Made by a program: the position numbers and the translations under genes | The notes under the pieces: model-generated | What the model saw: the letters and a program-made list of their open reading frames with translations, nothing else | Told to the model about the DNA's origin: nothing | Databases searched by the model: none | Assembly: GCF_002091635.1 (NCBI RefSeq) | Contig: NZ_BDAC01000003.1 | Location: forward strand, 124,001 to 188,000 | Source of the DNA: Pseudomonas indica NBRC 103045 | Lineage (GTDB): Bacteria > Pseudomonadota > Gammaproteobacteria > Pseudomonadales > Pseudomonadaceae | Length of the DNA stretch: 64,000 bases | Direction of reading: 5' to 3' | Shown: positions 9,112-18,572 of the stretch, one piece after another | How the letters are laid out: every line of letters starts with the position of its first letter | Numbering within the stretch: position 1 is the stretch's first letter

Positions 9112-9554
9112 GGTTTAACTCCAGTTGGCTGTGTGTTCGATCGAAAGTGCCCAAAGGCTGACGGGTGGGAAGACCGGTGCGCGACGCCATGGTTCAACAT
9201 CCGGCCCCTGCGGAGCACCGCCTGTGCGTACTCCGTACAGAGCCTAGTCCAATGCATCGAACCGGCACCCATGGAACTCAGGCGCGTCCCACGACCCATC
9301 AGTCACATCCGCGCCAAAGCTTAGCGAGTGACGGCGCTTTGCAGCTTTCCAGGCTGCGACATATTCGTTCAGGAAATAGGGCTGCTTCGGGTTATCGCCG
9401 AATCGAAACAACTGCCAACCACGTATCGCATGACCTGCGAATCAATTGACAAAACAGGCACGACCGTACCGCTTAGACTGCGGTTTCGCCTCGGGAAGGC
9501 GCGCCCAAACGAAACGCCAGGGAACCGGCCCCACCAACGGATGAAGGTGTGGAC
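9112..9554. other. Intergenic region between gdhB and the expansin gene
   Basis: Divergent intergenic region of 443 bases that must hold both promoters. A consensus TTGACA is present at 9446-9451 in the direction of the expansin gene, but no well-spaced -10 follows, so I do not call a promoter. No convincing coding sequence is seen on either strand. Confidence 0.4.
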
Positions 9555-10751
9555 ATGAAAACAACGATGAAACGCCGCTTTACCCTCCTGGCTGCCGGCC
9601 TGCTGCTCAGCACGTCGCTGCCCTCCCTGGCCGACGACCTCGGCTACGATCAGACCCACTACGGCGAAGCCACCGGCTACGGTGGCGGCCCCGGCGGGCA
9701 GTGCAGTTTCCCGCTGCCGGACGACCTGCCCATCGTCGCCATGAACCACACCGACTACGCCGGTTCCCAAGCGTGCGGCGCCTGCGTCGAGATCACCCGG
9801 CCGGAAACCGGCAAGACGGTGATCGCGCGGGTCGACAACCGCTGCCCGGAATGCGCGCCGGGCGACATCGACATGAGCGACCCGGCGTTCCTCCAGATTG
9901 GCACCTACCAGGAAGGGCGCTTCCCGATCAGTTGGAAGTACATCCCCTGCTCCTACGCCTCGATGTCGCTGTTCTTCAAGGAAGGCTCCAGCCAGTGGTG
10001 GACCGCCGTGCAAGTGCGCGACGCGCGCTACCCGGTGAAGAGCCTGGAGTATCGTCGCAGCAACGGCGACGCGGCCTACAAGACGCTGCCACGGGAGATG
10101 TACAACTACTTCCTCGAAGCCGGCGGCATGGGCGAAGGCCCGTATGACTTCCGCATCACCGACGTCTTCGGTCACGTCGTCGAGGCCAAGGGCATCGCCC
10201 TGGTGGTGACCACGCCCATCGTGCTGAACCAGCAGTTCGAGACCAGTCCGCAGCCCGTCCCGGCGGCCTGCGCCGATGGCATTGACAACGATGGCGACGG
10301 CAATACCGATTACCCGGCCGACAGCGGCTGTACCTCCGCCAGCGACGATGACGAAGCCGGCACGGCGGAAGAACCGGCGAAGGCCTGCTTCGACAACATC
10401 GATAACGACGGCGACGGCCTGATCGACTACCCCACCGACCTCGGTTGCGACTCGGCGGACGACGACGACGAAAGCGGCCCGACGACCACACCGCCGGCCA
10501 GCGAAGCGACTGTTTCCCAGCGCATCGACAACGACTGGGGCAACGGCTACTGCGCCACCGTCACCGTCGCCAACCCCGGCAGCGCTGCGCTGACCTGGAA
10601 CATCGCGCTGAACGTGGCAGGCACTCTCTACACCGCCTGGAATGCCACCTGGAGCCAGGACGGCGCAACCCTGACGGCCTCTGGCGTCAACTGGAACGCC
10701 ACCCTCGCCGCCGGTGCCAGCACCGAGTTCGGCTACTGCGCCAACCGCTGA
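9555..10751 (+). CDS. Secreted expansin with Ca-type repeats and CBM2
   Basis: A 398-residue secreted protein. After a signal peptide (to about residue 27) comes an expansin/RlpA-like double-psi barrel (HYGEATGYGGG, Cys pairs, NHTDYAGSQACGACVEI, RVDNRCPECAPGDIDMSDPAF), then the second expansin domain of CBM63 type with a paired Trp (QWWTAVQVRDARYPV). Two acidic repeats of the pattern C-x-D-x-IDNDGDG-x-x-DYP-x-D-x-GC, likely calcium-binding, link to a C-terminal cellulose-binding CBM2 (NDWGNGYCATVTVAN ... FGYCANR). Expansins loosen cellulose non-hydrolytically, so this points to plant association. ATG 9555 is chosen for its AAGGTG ribosome site; an ATG at 9567 is also possible. Confidence 0.88.
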   Translation: MKTTMKRRFTLLAAGLLLSTSLPSLADDLGYDQTHYGEATGYGGGPGGQCSFPLPDDLPIVAMNHTDYAGSQACGACVEITRPETGKTVIARVDNRCPECAPGDIDMSDPAFLQIGTYQEGRFPISWKYIPCSYASMSLFFKEGSSQWWTAVQVRDARYPVKSLEYRRSNGDAAYKTLPREMYNYFLEAGGMGEGPYDFRITDVFGHVVEAKGIALVVTTPIVLNQQFETSPQPVPAACADGIDNDGDGNTDYPADSGCTSASDDDEAGTAEEPAKACFDNIDNDGDGLIDYPTDLGCDSADDDDESGPTTTPPASEATVSQRIDNDWGNGYCATVTVANPGSAALTWNIALNVAGTLYTAWNATWSQDGATLTASGVNWNATLAAGASTEFGYCANR

Positions 10752-10759
10752 TGCCCTCT

Positions 10760-10786
10760 CCGCCCGTTGCTTGCCGCAACGGGCGG
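10760..10786. terminator. Bidirectional hairpin between convergent genes
   Basis: CCGCCCGTTGC (10760-10770) and GCAACGGGCGG (10776-10786) make a perfect 11-bp stem with a 5-base loop, nine bases after the expansin stop and just before the end of the convergent DUF3365 gene. There is no strong T-run, so it may act with Rho or as an mRNA 3' stabiliser. Confidence 0.65.
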
Positions 10787-10793
10787 AATCTCC

Positions 10794-11351
10794 CTATTCC
10801 ACCGACGACTCCAGCAGGCGCCGCAGAGTGAAGGCGCCGCGCAGATCGCCCACGGCAAAGCCACGGGCCTGATCGTCCGGGTAACGCTGGTCGATCAGCG
10901 CCGCCAGGGCCGGCTCGATCTTCCGGCCATGGCACGCCAGGCAGGGCTCTCCGGTGGGAATGGCCTTCATCAGCCGCACCTCACCACCCACCACCTCGGC
11001 CTGCTGCATCGACGCCAGCGGCTCGCCGGCCGCCGCCCGTTCAGCGAAGCGTTCGAGCACGGCACGCTCCCAGGCATCCGGCGCATTGTCCGGGTTACGC
11101 ACCTTCAACGCCGTCCGCCCCACCGCCCAGCCATCGCGCCAATGGGCGGACGCGATACCCGGCGCCAGCAACTGGCAAGCTTCCACCGCCTTGGCTGGCC
11201 CACCGCTGGCCATGGCGGCCTTCACCGTCTCCAGCAATTGCTGCTGGAACGGCGGGATCAGCGCCGCGCCTTCGGCGGCCATTTCCTCCCACGGCTCGGC
11301 GGCGACATGCACACTGAACAGGACACAGCAAACAGCGATGAGGTGGCGCAT
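10794..11351 (-). CDS. Periplasmic DUF3365 haem-binding protein
   Basis: A 185-residue exported protein. Residues 1-18 (MRHLIAVCCVLFSVHVAA) are a signal peptide. The body matches the DUF3365/Tll0287-like family, with one c-type haem motif C-L-A-C-H in the segment TGEPCLACHGRKI and the conserved SAHWRDGWAVGRTALKVRNPDNAPDAWE region that precedes it. Proteins of this family are periplasmic redox or sensory haem proteins, often fused to kinases; this one stands alone. The ATG at 11351 has GAAGGAG in front. Redox partner unknown. Confidence 0.8.
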   Translation of the reverse strand: MRHLIAVCCVLFSVHVAAEPWEEMAAEGAALIPPFQQQLLETVKAAMASGGPAKAVEACQLLAPGIASAHWRDGWAVGRTALKVRNPDNAPDAWERAVLERFAERAAAGEPLASMQQAEVVGGEVRLMKAIPTGEPCLACHGRKIEPALAALIDQRYPDDQARGFAVGDLRGAFTLRRLLESSVE

Positions 11352-11718
11352 GAAGACTCCTTCGGCCCAACGACCTTTTGCAAAGAACAGAAACGGCGGT
11401 GCATGCGAACCCTGCTCTGCCCCGGGCAAGCGCACTGCGGACACTCCGGCCGATGCACCGGAGGCCCGCCCGCCAAACGGATCGAATGCTGATGCCCCGA
11501 GGCGAATGCGCGGGATACACTTCAACAAACAATATTATGTATTTTTATATATTGTTATTGGGTAATTTGTCCAGCGGAACGGCGTTTCCAGGCGCCACCG
11601 ACAACTCCGCTAACGCTCTTCGTGCGCTGGCCGTTAGTTTCCACACCACTCTTGGATTAAAGTGATCGCCCGACCATGACGGTCCACCCCGTCGGAACCC
11701 TTGAACAAGAGCCCCTCG
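11352..11718. other. Intergenic region with AT-rich island upstream of moxR
   Basis: 367 bases between divergent genes. Bases 11520-11570 are strikingly AT-rich in a GC-rich genome and include the dyad ACAATAT-N13-ATATTGT (11529-11535 and 11549-11555). This is a plausible binding site for a MvaT-type silencer or an activator and probably contains the moxR operon promoter. No gene is seen. Confidence 0.45.
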
Positions 11719-12678
<960 letters not shown>

Positions 12679-12717
12679 ATGCAACAGCACGCCGTAAGCG
12701 ACCAGCCGTAGCCCGCC

Positions 12718-13659
12718 ATGCACAGCCTCGCCCCGCAACCCGGCATCTATGCCAGCCTGGCCGAACTGATCGAGATGCGTCACCGCGTGCGCGAGGTGCC
12801 ACTGTTCTCCACGCCCGGCCGGCGCAGCCCGCTGATCGGCTTGCACCACTCTAAGCTGCGCGGGCGCGGCGTCGACTTCGACCAGGTGCGCGTCTACCAG
12901 GCCGGCGACGACGTGCGCAACATCGACTGGCGCGTCACCGCGCGCACCCAGGAACCGCACACCAAGCTGTTCCACGAGGAGCGCGAACGGCCGATCTTCG
13001 TCCTCGTCGAACAGAGTCGCCAACTGTTCTTCGGCTCCTCGCTGATGTTCAAGTCGGTGCTCGCCGCCCAGGCCGCCGCGTTCATCGGCTGGGCCGCCCT
13101 GGGCCACAACGACCGCATCGGCGGGCTGGTGTTCAGCGACAGCGAACACCACGAAATCAAGCCCCGACGCAGCAAGCAGAGCCTGCTGCAACTGCTCAAC
13201 CGCCTGGTCCGCGCCAACACCGCCCTGCACACTGAAATCCAGCCCAACCGCGACGCCTTCGCCCTGGCCCTGCGCCGCACTCGCGAAGTGCTGCGCCCCG
13301 GCAGCCTGGTGGCGGTGCTGTGCGACGAACGCACCCTGAACGACAACGCCGAACGCCAGCTCGCCCTGCTGGCGCGGCACATCGACTTACTACTGCTGCC
13401 GATCGCCGACCCACTCGACCGTGCCATGCCCGCCGCCGGCCTGTTGCGCTTCGACCAGCGCGGCGCCCTGCTCGAACTGGATACCCACGCCGCCGAACTG
13501 CGCCGCACCTACCGCGACCGTGGCGAAGAGCGCGGCGCCCGCTGGCAGCGCCTGGCGCAAAAGCTGCGCGTACCGCTGCTGCCGCTGAGCACGCAATACG
13601 AGCTGGTCGATCAGTTGCGCGACCACCTCGCCGTGCAACGCCAGGACATCGCTCCATGA
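12718..13659 (+). CDS. DUF58 domain protein
   Basis: A 313-residue cytoplasmic protein with a DUF58 (VWA-like) domain. The diagnostic stretch RGRGVDFDQVRVYQAGDDVRNIDWRVTARTQEPHTKLFHEERERPIFVLVEQS spans about residues 43-102, and the degenerate VWA fold follows. It lies 39 bases after moxR and overlaps the next gene by ATGA at 13656-13659. DUF58 proteins are constant partners of MoxR ATPases and are thought to be part of the client-recognition module. No obvious Shine-Dalgarno precedes the ATG, so the exact start is less certain. Confidence 0.9.
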   Translation: MHSLAPQPGIYASLAELIEMRHRVREVPLFSTPGRRSPLIGLHHSKLRGRGVDFDQVRVYQAGDDVRNIDWRVTARTQEPHTKLFHEERERPIFVLVEQSRQLFFGSSLMFKSVLAAQAAAFIGWAALGHNDRIGGLVFSDSEHHEIKPRRSKQSLLQLLNRLVRANTALHTEIQPNRDAFALALRRTREVLRPGSLVAVLCDERTLNDNAERQLALLARHIDLLLLPIADPLDRAMPAAGLLRFDQRGALLELDTHAAELRRTYRDRGEERGARWQRLAQKLRVPLLPLSTQYELVDQLRDHLAVQRQDIAP

Positions 13660-14150
13660 ATCCGCTGGACCAGTTGCAACCGCTGATTCCGCCACCGCCG
13701 GTGAGCTGGTGGCCGCCAGCGCCCGGCTGGTGGCTGCTGGCCGTGCTGCTGCCGCTGCTGGTCGCCGGGCTCTGGCGCCTGCGTCGCCGGCTGCCCTGGC
13801 CACGCCGCAAGGTCGCCGCCGAACAACCACTGGACCCACTGCGCCTGGCCGCCCTCGCCGAACTGGCGCAATTGCGCAAACCCTACGACGGCGTACCGGC
13901 CGGTCCCTGGCTGCAACAGCTCAACGCCCTGCTCAAACGCCTCTGCCGGGCCCATTACCCGGACAACCACAGCCACACCCTCAGCGGCCGCAGTTGGCTC
14001 GCCTTTCTCGACAGCCGCTGCCCGGCCGCCGGCCTGACGCGCTGGATGATTCTGGTGGAAGGCGCCTACCGCGCCGAATGCAGGCTCGACGACAAGGCCG
14101 TGGACGGTCTCAACCAGGCCGTGGACACCTGGATTCGCAAGCATGTTTGA
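13656..14150 (+). CDS. DUF4381 membrane protein
   Basis: A 164-residue protein with an N-terminal proline/tryptophan-rich segment (PLIPPPPVSWWPPAPGWW) leading into one transmembrane helix (about 26-43) followed by a basic RLRRRLPWPRRK and a cytoplasmic helical domain. This layout and its place between DUF58 and a VWA protein identify DUF4381. ATG overlaps the stop of the DUF58 gene; its own stop overlaps the next start by 8 bases. Probably a membrane anchor or adaptor for the MoxR/VWA complex. Confidence 0.87.
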   Translation: MNPLDQLQPLIPPPPVSWWPPAPGWWLLAVLLPLLVAGLWRLRRRLPWPRRKVAAEQPLDPLRLAALAELAQLRKPYDGVPAGPWLQQLNALLKRLCRAHYPDNHSHTLSGRSWLAFLDSRCPAAGLTRWMILVEGAYRAECRLDDKAVDGLNQAVDTWIRKHV

Positions 14151-15162
14151 GTTCGCCTGGCCCTGGGTCTTCCTGCTCGCCCCGCTGCCCTGGCTGCTGC
14201 GCATCCTGCTGCCGGTGGCCGACAGCGGCGAAGCGGCACTGAAGGTCGCCTACCTCGACGAGCTGGAAGGGCTGGCCGGCCGCCGCGCCCGTGCCAACCT
14301 GCCGGCCTGGCGCCAGCAGGCGCCCTTCGCCCTGCTCTGGCTGCTCCTCCTGCTCGCCGCGGCCCGCCCCGAGTGGGTCGGCGAGCCGCTGCCGTTGCCG
14401 GCCAGCGGGCGCGACCTGCTGCTGGCGGTGGACGTGTCCGGCTCCATGGACTACGCCGACATGGAGTGGGAAGGCACCGAAGTCAGCCGCCTCACCCTGG
14501 TCAAGCACCTGCTCGGCGACTTCATCGAGGATCGCCGCGGCGACCGCGTCGGCCTCATCCTGTTCGGCAGCCAGGCCTATCTGCAATCGCCGCTGACCTT
14601 CGACCGCGCCACCGTACGCACCTGGCTCGACGAGGCGCTGATCGGCATCGCCGGCAAGAACACCGCCATCGGCGACGCCATCGGCCTGGCGGTCAAGCGG
14701 CTACGCGAACGCCCGGCCAACAGCCGCGTCCTGGTGCTGGTCACCGACGGCGCCAACAATGGCGGCCAGATCGAGCCGATCACCGCGGCCCGCCTCGCCG
14801 CCGAAGCCGGCGTGACCATCTACCCCATCGGCATCGGCGCCGACCCGCAGCAGAGCGGCGCCCTCGGCCTGCTCAGCTTCAACCCCGGCGTCGATCTGGA
14901 TGAACCGACCCTGCGCGAAATCGCCGAACTGACCGGCGGCACCTACTTCCGCGCACGCTCCAGCGAAGAACTCGAAGCCATCGAAGAAACCCTCGATCGC
15001 CTGGAGCCGGTCGCCCAGCAACCCACCCAGGCGCGCCCGGCCCTGGCCCTGTATGCCTGGCCGCTGGCCGCCGCCCTGCTGCTCAGCCTGCTGCTGGTCG
15101 TCCGCGAACTCTGGCCGCAGGCGCTGCACCGGCCGCCGCGCGGATTCTGGAGGCGTACATGA
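14143..15162 (+). CDS. VWA-domain membrane protein, BatA type
   Basis: A 339-residue BatA-like protein: N-terminal membrane helices (about 8-24 and 60-76), a von Willebrand A domain with an intact MIDAS motif DVSGS at residues 97-101, and a final transmembrane helix (about 305-325). The metal-coordinating threonine region (GIAGKNTAIGDAIGLAVKRL) and VTDGANNGG are also present. It should bind a divalent metal and a protein ligand on the periplasmic face. Overlaps neighbours by 8 and 4 bases, indicating tight co-translation. Confidence 0.92.
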   Translation: MFEFAWPWVFLLAPLPWLLRILLPVADSGEAALKVAYLDELEGLAGRRARANLPAWRQQAPFALLWLLLLLAAARPEWVGEPLPLPASGRDLLLAVDVSGSMDYADMEWEGTEVSRLTLVKHLLGDFIEDRRGDRVGLILFGSQAYLQSPLTFDRATVRTWLDEALIGIAGKNTAIGDAIGLAVKRLRERPANSRVLVLVTDGANNGGQIEPITAARLAAEAGVTIYPIGIGADPQQSGALGLLSFNPGVDLDEPTLREIAELTGGTYFRARSSEELEAIEETLDRLEPVAQQPTQARPALALYAWPLAAALLLSLLLVVRELWPQALHRPPRGFWRRT

Positions 15163-16919
15163 TCGCGCTCTGGCCTCACTGGCTGCGCCCTTACTGGCTG
15201 GTCCTGCTGCCATTGCTCGGCTGGCTGCTCTGGCAGCTCTGGCACCGCGAACGGCGTAGCGGACACTGGCAACTGCTGCTGCCGCCCGCCTTTCATGCGG
15301 TGCTGCTGTCCGGTGGCCGTGGGCGCGGCAGCCGGCTGCCCTGGATCGCCCTCGGCCTGGCCTGGCTGCTCGCCCTTCTGGCCCTGCTCGGGCCGAGCTG
15401 GCAGCGCGTCGAGCAACCCGCGCAGAAACGCGCCGACCCGCTGGTGATCCTGCTCGAACTGACGCCCGCGATGCTCGCCACCGATGCCGCGCCAAACCGC
15501 CTGGAACAGGCCAAGCGCAAGCTCCTCGACCTGCTGGAAGCACGTCGCGACGCACAAACGGCCATCGTCGTCTTCGCCGGCAGCGCCCACACGCTGGTCC
15601 CGCTCTCCGACGACCTCGCCACCACCCGCAACCTGTTGGAGTCGCTCAAGCCGTCAATCATGCCGGTGCCGGGGCGGCGCGCCGACCTCGCCGTGGAAAA
15701 GGCATTGGCCCTGCTCCAGCAAGGCGCCCAGGGCAACGGCCAGATTCTGCTGATCGGCTCGGAACTCGACGAACAGGAACGCCAGGGTATCCGTCGCGTC
15801 CTCGAGCAGGGTGAGCGCCTGCGTATCCTCGGCATCGGCACCCCCCAGGGTGCCCCCATCGCCGCCGAGAACGGCGGGTTCCTCAAGGATGCCCAGGGCG
15901 CGATCCTCCTGCCGCGCCTGGATAGCGCCGGGCTCAAGCGTTTCGCCAACGAACTGGGCGGCAGTTACCGGCAAGCGCGCCTGGACGACAGCGACCTGCG
16001 CGCCCTCGGCCTGCTCGATGGCCCGCAAAGCCTGCGCAGCGACGGCGAACCGACCCGCCTGCAAGCCTGGGCCGACCAGGGCTACTGGCTGCTACTGCCG
16101 CTCCTGCTGATCGCCGCCTGCGCCGGCCGTCGTGGCTGGCTGTTCTGCCTGCCGCTGCTGATGCTCAGCCTGCCGCAACCCGGCTATGCCTTCGATTTCG
16201 ACGACCTCTGGCTGCGCCGCGACCAACAGGGCCAGCGCCTGCTCGACGCACAGCGCCCGGCCGAGGCCGCCCAGCGTTTCGAAGACCCGCGCCGCCAGGG
16301 CCAGGCGCTCTATCAGGCCGGCGACTACGCCGGCGCCGCCGAACGCTTCGCCCAGGGCGATAGCGCTGCCGATCAATACAACCGCGGCAATGCCCTGGCC
16401 CGCAGCGGTGAACTGGAAGCCGCGCTGGATGCCTACGATCAGGCCCTGGAGCGTCAACCGGACCTGGAGCCGGCGCGCAAGAACAAGGCACTGGTGGAAG
16501 AGTTGCTGCGCCAACAGAAGCAAAAACAGCAGCAACAAGGACAGGACGCGCAGCAGAACGGCGATTCCAATCAAGGACAATCCTCCCCACAGAGCGCCGG
16601 CGACAGCCAGAACGGCGATGAGGCAGAGAAACAACAAGCCGGCAACGAACCGCAGAACGGCGAGAAGAAGGACAACGGGAATACCGGCGAGCAGAAGCCT
16701 TCGGAGCAACAGGCCGGCCAGCCGCAAGGCAACGGCCAGGAAAACGGCGACGGCGATCCCGCCAAGGCCAGCCAGGCCGAAGAAGCCCTCGACTCGCTCG
16801 ACACCGAGCGCCGCCAGGCCCTGGAACAATGGCTGCGACAGATCCCCGACGACCCGGGCGAGCTGCTGCGGCGCAAATTCTGGTATGAACAGCAACAGCG
16901 TCAGGAACAGAACCGATGA
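15159..16919 (+). CDS. VWA/TPR membrane protein, BatB-BatC fusion type
   Basis: A 586-residue protein joining a BatB-like VWA domain and a BatC-like TPR domain. Membrane helices lie at about 10-28, 58-78 and 305-335. In the VWA domain the MIDAS position reads ELTPAM (residues 100-105), so the canonical DxSxS is lost. TPR-like repeats follow (AAQRFEDPRRQGQALYQAGDYAGAAERF ... YNRGNALARSGELEAALDAYDQAL), then a long Gln/Asn/Glu/Gly-rich low-complexity stretch (about 447-545) and a short conserved end with DDPGELLRRKFWYEQQQR. ATGA overlaps at both ends. Confidence 0.9.
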   Translation: MIALWPHWLRPYWLVLLPLLGWLLWQLWHRERRSGHWQLLLPPAFHAVLLSGGRGRGSRLPWIALGLAWLLALLALLGPSWQRVEQPAQKRADPLVILLELTPAMLATDAAPNRLEQAKRKLLDLLEARRDAQTAIVVFAGSAHTLVPLSDDLATTRNLLESLKPSIMPVPGRRADLAVEKALALLQQGAQGNGQILLIGSELDEQERQGIRRVLEQGERLRILGIGTPQGAPIAAENGGFLKDAQGAILLPRLDSAGLKRFANELGGSYRQARLDDSDLRALGLLDGPQSLRSDGEPTRLQAWADQGYWLLLPLLLIAACAGRRGWLFCLPLLMLSLPQPGYAFDFDDLWLRRDQQGQRLLDAQRPAEAAQRFEDPRRQGQALYQAGDYAGAAERFAQGDSAADQYNRGNALARSGELEAALDAYDQALERQPDLEPARKNKALVEELLRQQKQKQQQQGQDAQQNGDSNQGQSSPQSAGDSQNGDEAEKQQAGNEPQNGEKKDNGNTGEQKPSEQQAGQPQGNGQENGDGDPAKASQAEEALDSLDTERRQALEQWLRQIPDDPGELLRRKFWYEQQQRQEQNR

Positions 16920-18550
16920 TCCGCCTGCTTTGTGCCCTTTTGCTCAGCCTGCTCGCCTTGCAGGCCGGCGCCGCGGGCTTCTCCGCCAGCGTCGACCGCA
17001 CGCGCCTGAGCGAAGGCGAAACCGTCGAATTGATCCTGGAGTCGACCGACGCCACGCTGTTCGGCAAGCCCGACCTGAGCCCGCTCGAAGAGCGCTTTGA
17101 CGTGCTCGGCACGCGCCAGGTCAACCGGCTCACCACGCTCAACGGCGAAGCCCGCGCCACCACCCGCTGGATCGTCACCCTGCAGCCGAAACAGAGCGGC
17201 GAAGTGCAAGTCCCGCCCCTGCGCCTGGCCGACGCCGAGACCCAGCCCATTACCCTCCACGTCCAGCCCAGCGGCAGCGCGGACACCGCCCAGTTGGCCC
17301 CGGTGTTCATCGATGCCAGCCTGGACCAGGACAGCATCTACGTGCAGGCACAGGCGGTACTGACCCTGCGCATCTACCATTCGGTCTCGCTCTACGACGA
17401 CAGCAGCCTGACCCCGCTGCAGATGCCCGACGCCCGCATCGAGCCTCTGGGCGAACCGCGTACCTACGAGAAGACCATCAACGGCGTGCGCCACGGCGTC
17501 ATCGAACTGCGCTACGCCATCTTCCCGCAGCGCAGCGGCGAGATAACCATCCCCGCGCAGACCTTCAGCGCCACCCTGGTGGACCGCTCGCAGCGCGACG
17601 ACTTCCTGCCCTTCGGCCCGCGACCGGGCAAGCTGACCCGGGTGAAATCGCCGGAGATTCCGCTGGAGGTCAAACCGATCCCGGCCGGCTACCCCAACGA
17701 CGCGCCCTGGCTGCCGGCTCGTTCCGTGGGTCTTGCCGAGTCCTGGAACCCTGACCCCAGCCACGCCATGGTCGGCGACTCGCTGACCCGCAGCCTGATC
17801 CTCAAGGCCGAGGGCCTGTCCAGTGCCCAGTTGCCGCCGATCCGCACTGGCCAGGTGGAGGGCCTGCGGCGCTACCCCGACCAGCCGCAACTGTCCTCGA
17901 CGGCGGGCGAACGGGGCCTGACCGGCAGCCGCGAAGAACGCGAAGCACTGGTGCCCACCCGCGCCGGGCGCATCGAGTTGCCGCCGGTGGAAGTCGTCTG
18001 GTGGAACACCCGCGAAGACCGCCTCGAACGCACCCAACTGCCCGGCCGCAACCTGGAAGTGGCGGCCAACCCGAGCCTGGAAATGGACAGCCCGCGTGGT
18101 GCGGAGCCCAGCCCGATCCTCGTCGAAGGACCGGCCGTATGGCCGTGGCAGCTCGCCACCGCACTGCTGGCCGGTACCACCCTGCTCGGTTTCGGACTCT
18201 GGTGGCGCGCCCGCCGCCAGCCGGCGATCCCACCCAGCGCACAGAGCGGCCCGAGCCCACGCACGCTGCTCGACGACCTGAGGCGCGCCTGCCTGGCCAA
18301 CGATCCCCAGGCGACCCGCCAGGCCCTCGACGCCTGGGCCCGCCAGCAGCCGGAGACCCTGGCCGACATGGCGGCGCGTTTCGTACCCCTGTCGGATGCC
18401 CTGGATGGCCTGAACGGCGCGCTCTACAGCGAGAGCGGCCAGCACTGGCAGGGCGATGACCTGTGGAAAGCGATCCGCGCCCTGCCCGCCGCCGAAGCGC
18501 CCAGCGGCCCGCAGGAACCGAGCCCGCTGCCGCCGCTGTATCCGCGCTGA
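16916..18550 (+). CDS. BatD-like protein
   Basis: A 544-residue BatD family protein. A signal peptide (about 1-20) is followed by a large periplasmic part made of Ig-like beta domains (FSASVDRTRLSEGETVELILEST opening; repeated QSGEVQVPPLRL and SGEITIPAQTF strands), one transmembrane helix near 407-427 (WPWQLATALLAGTTLLGFGLWW) and a cytoplasmic tail. It closes the moxR operon and overlaps batBC by ATGA. Role inferred from family: periplasmic component of the aerotolerance-type Bat complex. Confidence 0.9.
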   Translation: MIRLLCALLLSLLALQAGAAGFSASVDRTRLSEGETVELILESTDATLFGKPDLSPLEERFDVLGTRQVNRLTTLNGEARATTRWIVTLQPKQSGEVQVPPLRLADAETQPITLHVQPSGSADTAQLAPVFIDASLDQDSIYVQAQAVLTLRIYHSVSLYDDSSLTPLQMPDARIEPLGEPRTYEKTINGVRHGVIELRYAIFPQRSGEITIPAQTFSATLVDRSQRDDFLPFGPRPGKLTRVKSPEIPLEVKPIPAGYPNDAPWLPARSVGLAESWNPDPSHAMVGDSLTRSLILKAEGLSSAQLPPIRTGQVEGLRRYPDQPQLSSTAGERGLTGSREEREALVPTRAGRIELPPVEVVWWNTREDRLERTQLPGRNLEVAANPSLEMDSPRGAEPSPILVEGPAVWPWQLATALLAGTTLLGFGLWWRARRQPAIPPSAQSGPSPRTLLDDLRRACLANDPQATRQALDAWARQQPETLADMAARFVPLSDALDGLNGALYSESGQHWQGDDLWKAIRALPAAEAPSGPQEPSPLPPLYPR

Positions 18551-18572
18551 GAGTCAGACGTCGGGGAGAGTT

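Noticed and set aside
4390-9324. A 1644-codon open frame antisense to gdhB
   Set aside because: Mirror of a highly biased GC-rich gene; composition is His/Gln/Val/Leu-rich without any domain, and gdhB on the other strand is certain.
9446-9479. Sigma-70 promoter for the expansin gene
   Set aside because: TTGACA is perfect but the best -10 (TAGACT) is 22 bases away, too far for a normal promoter.
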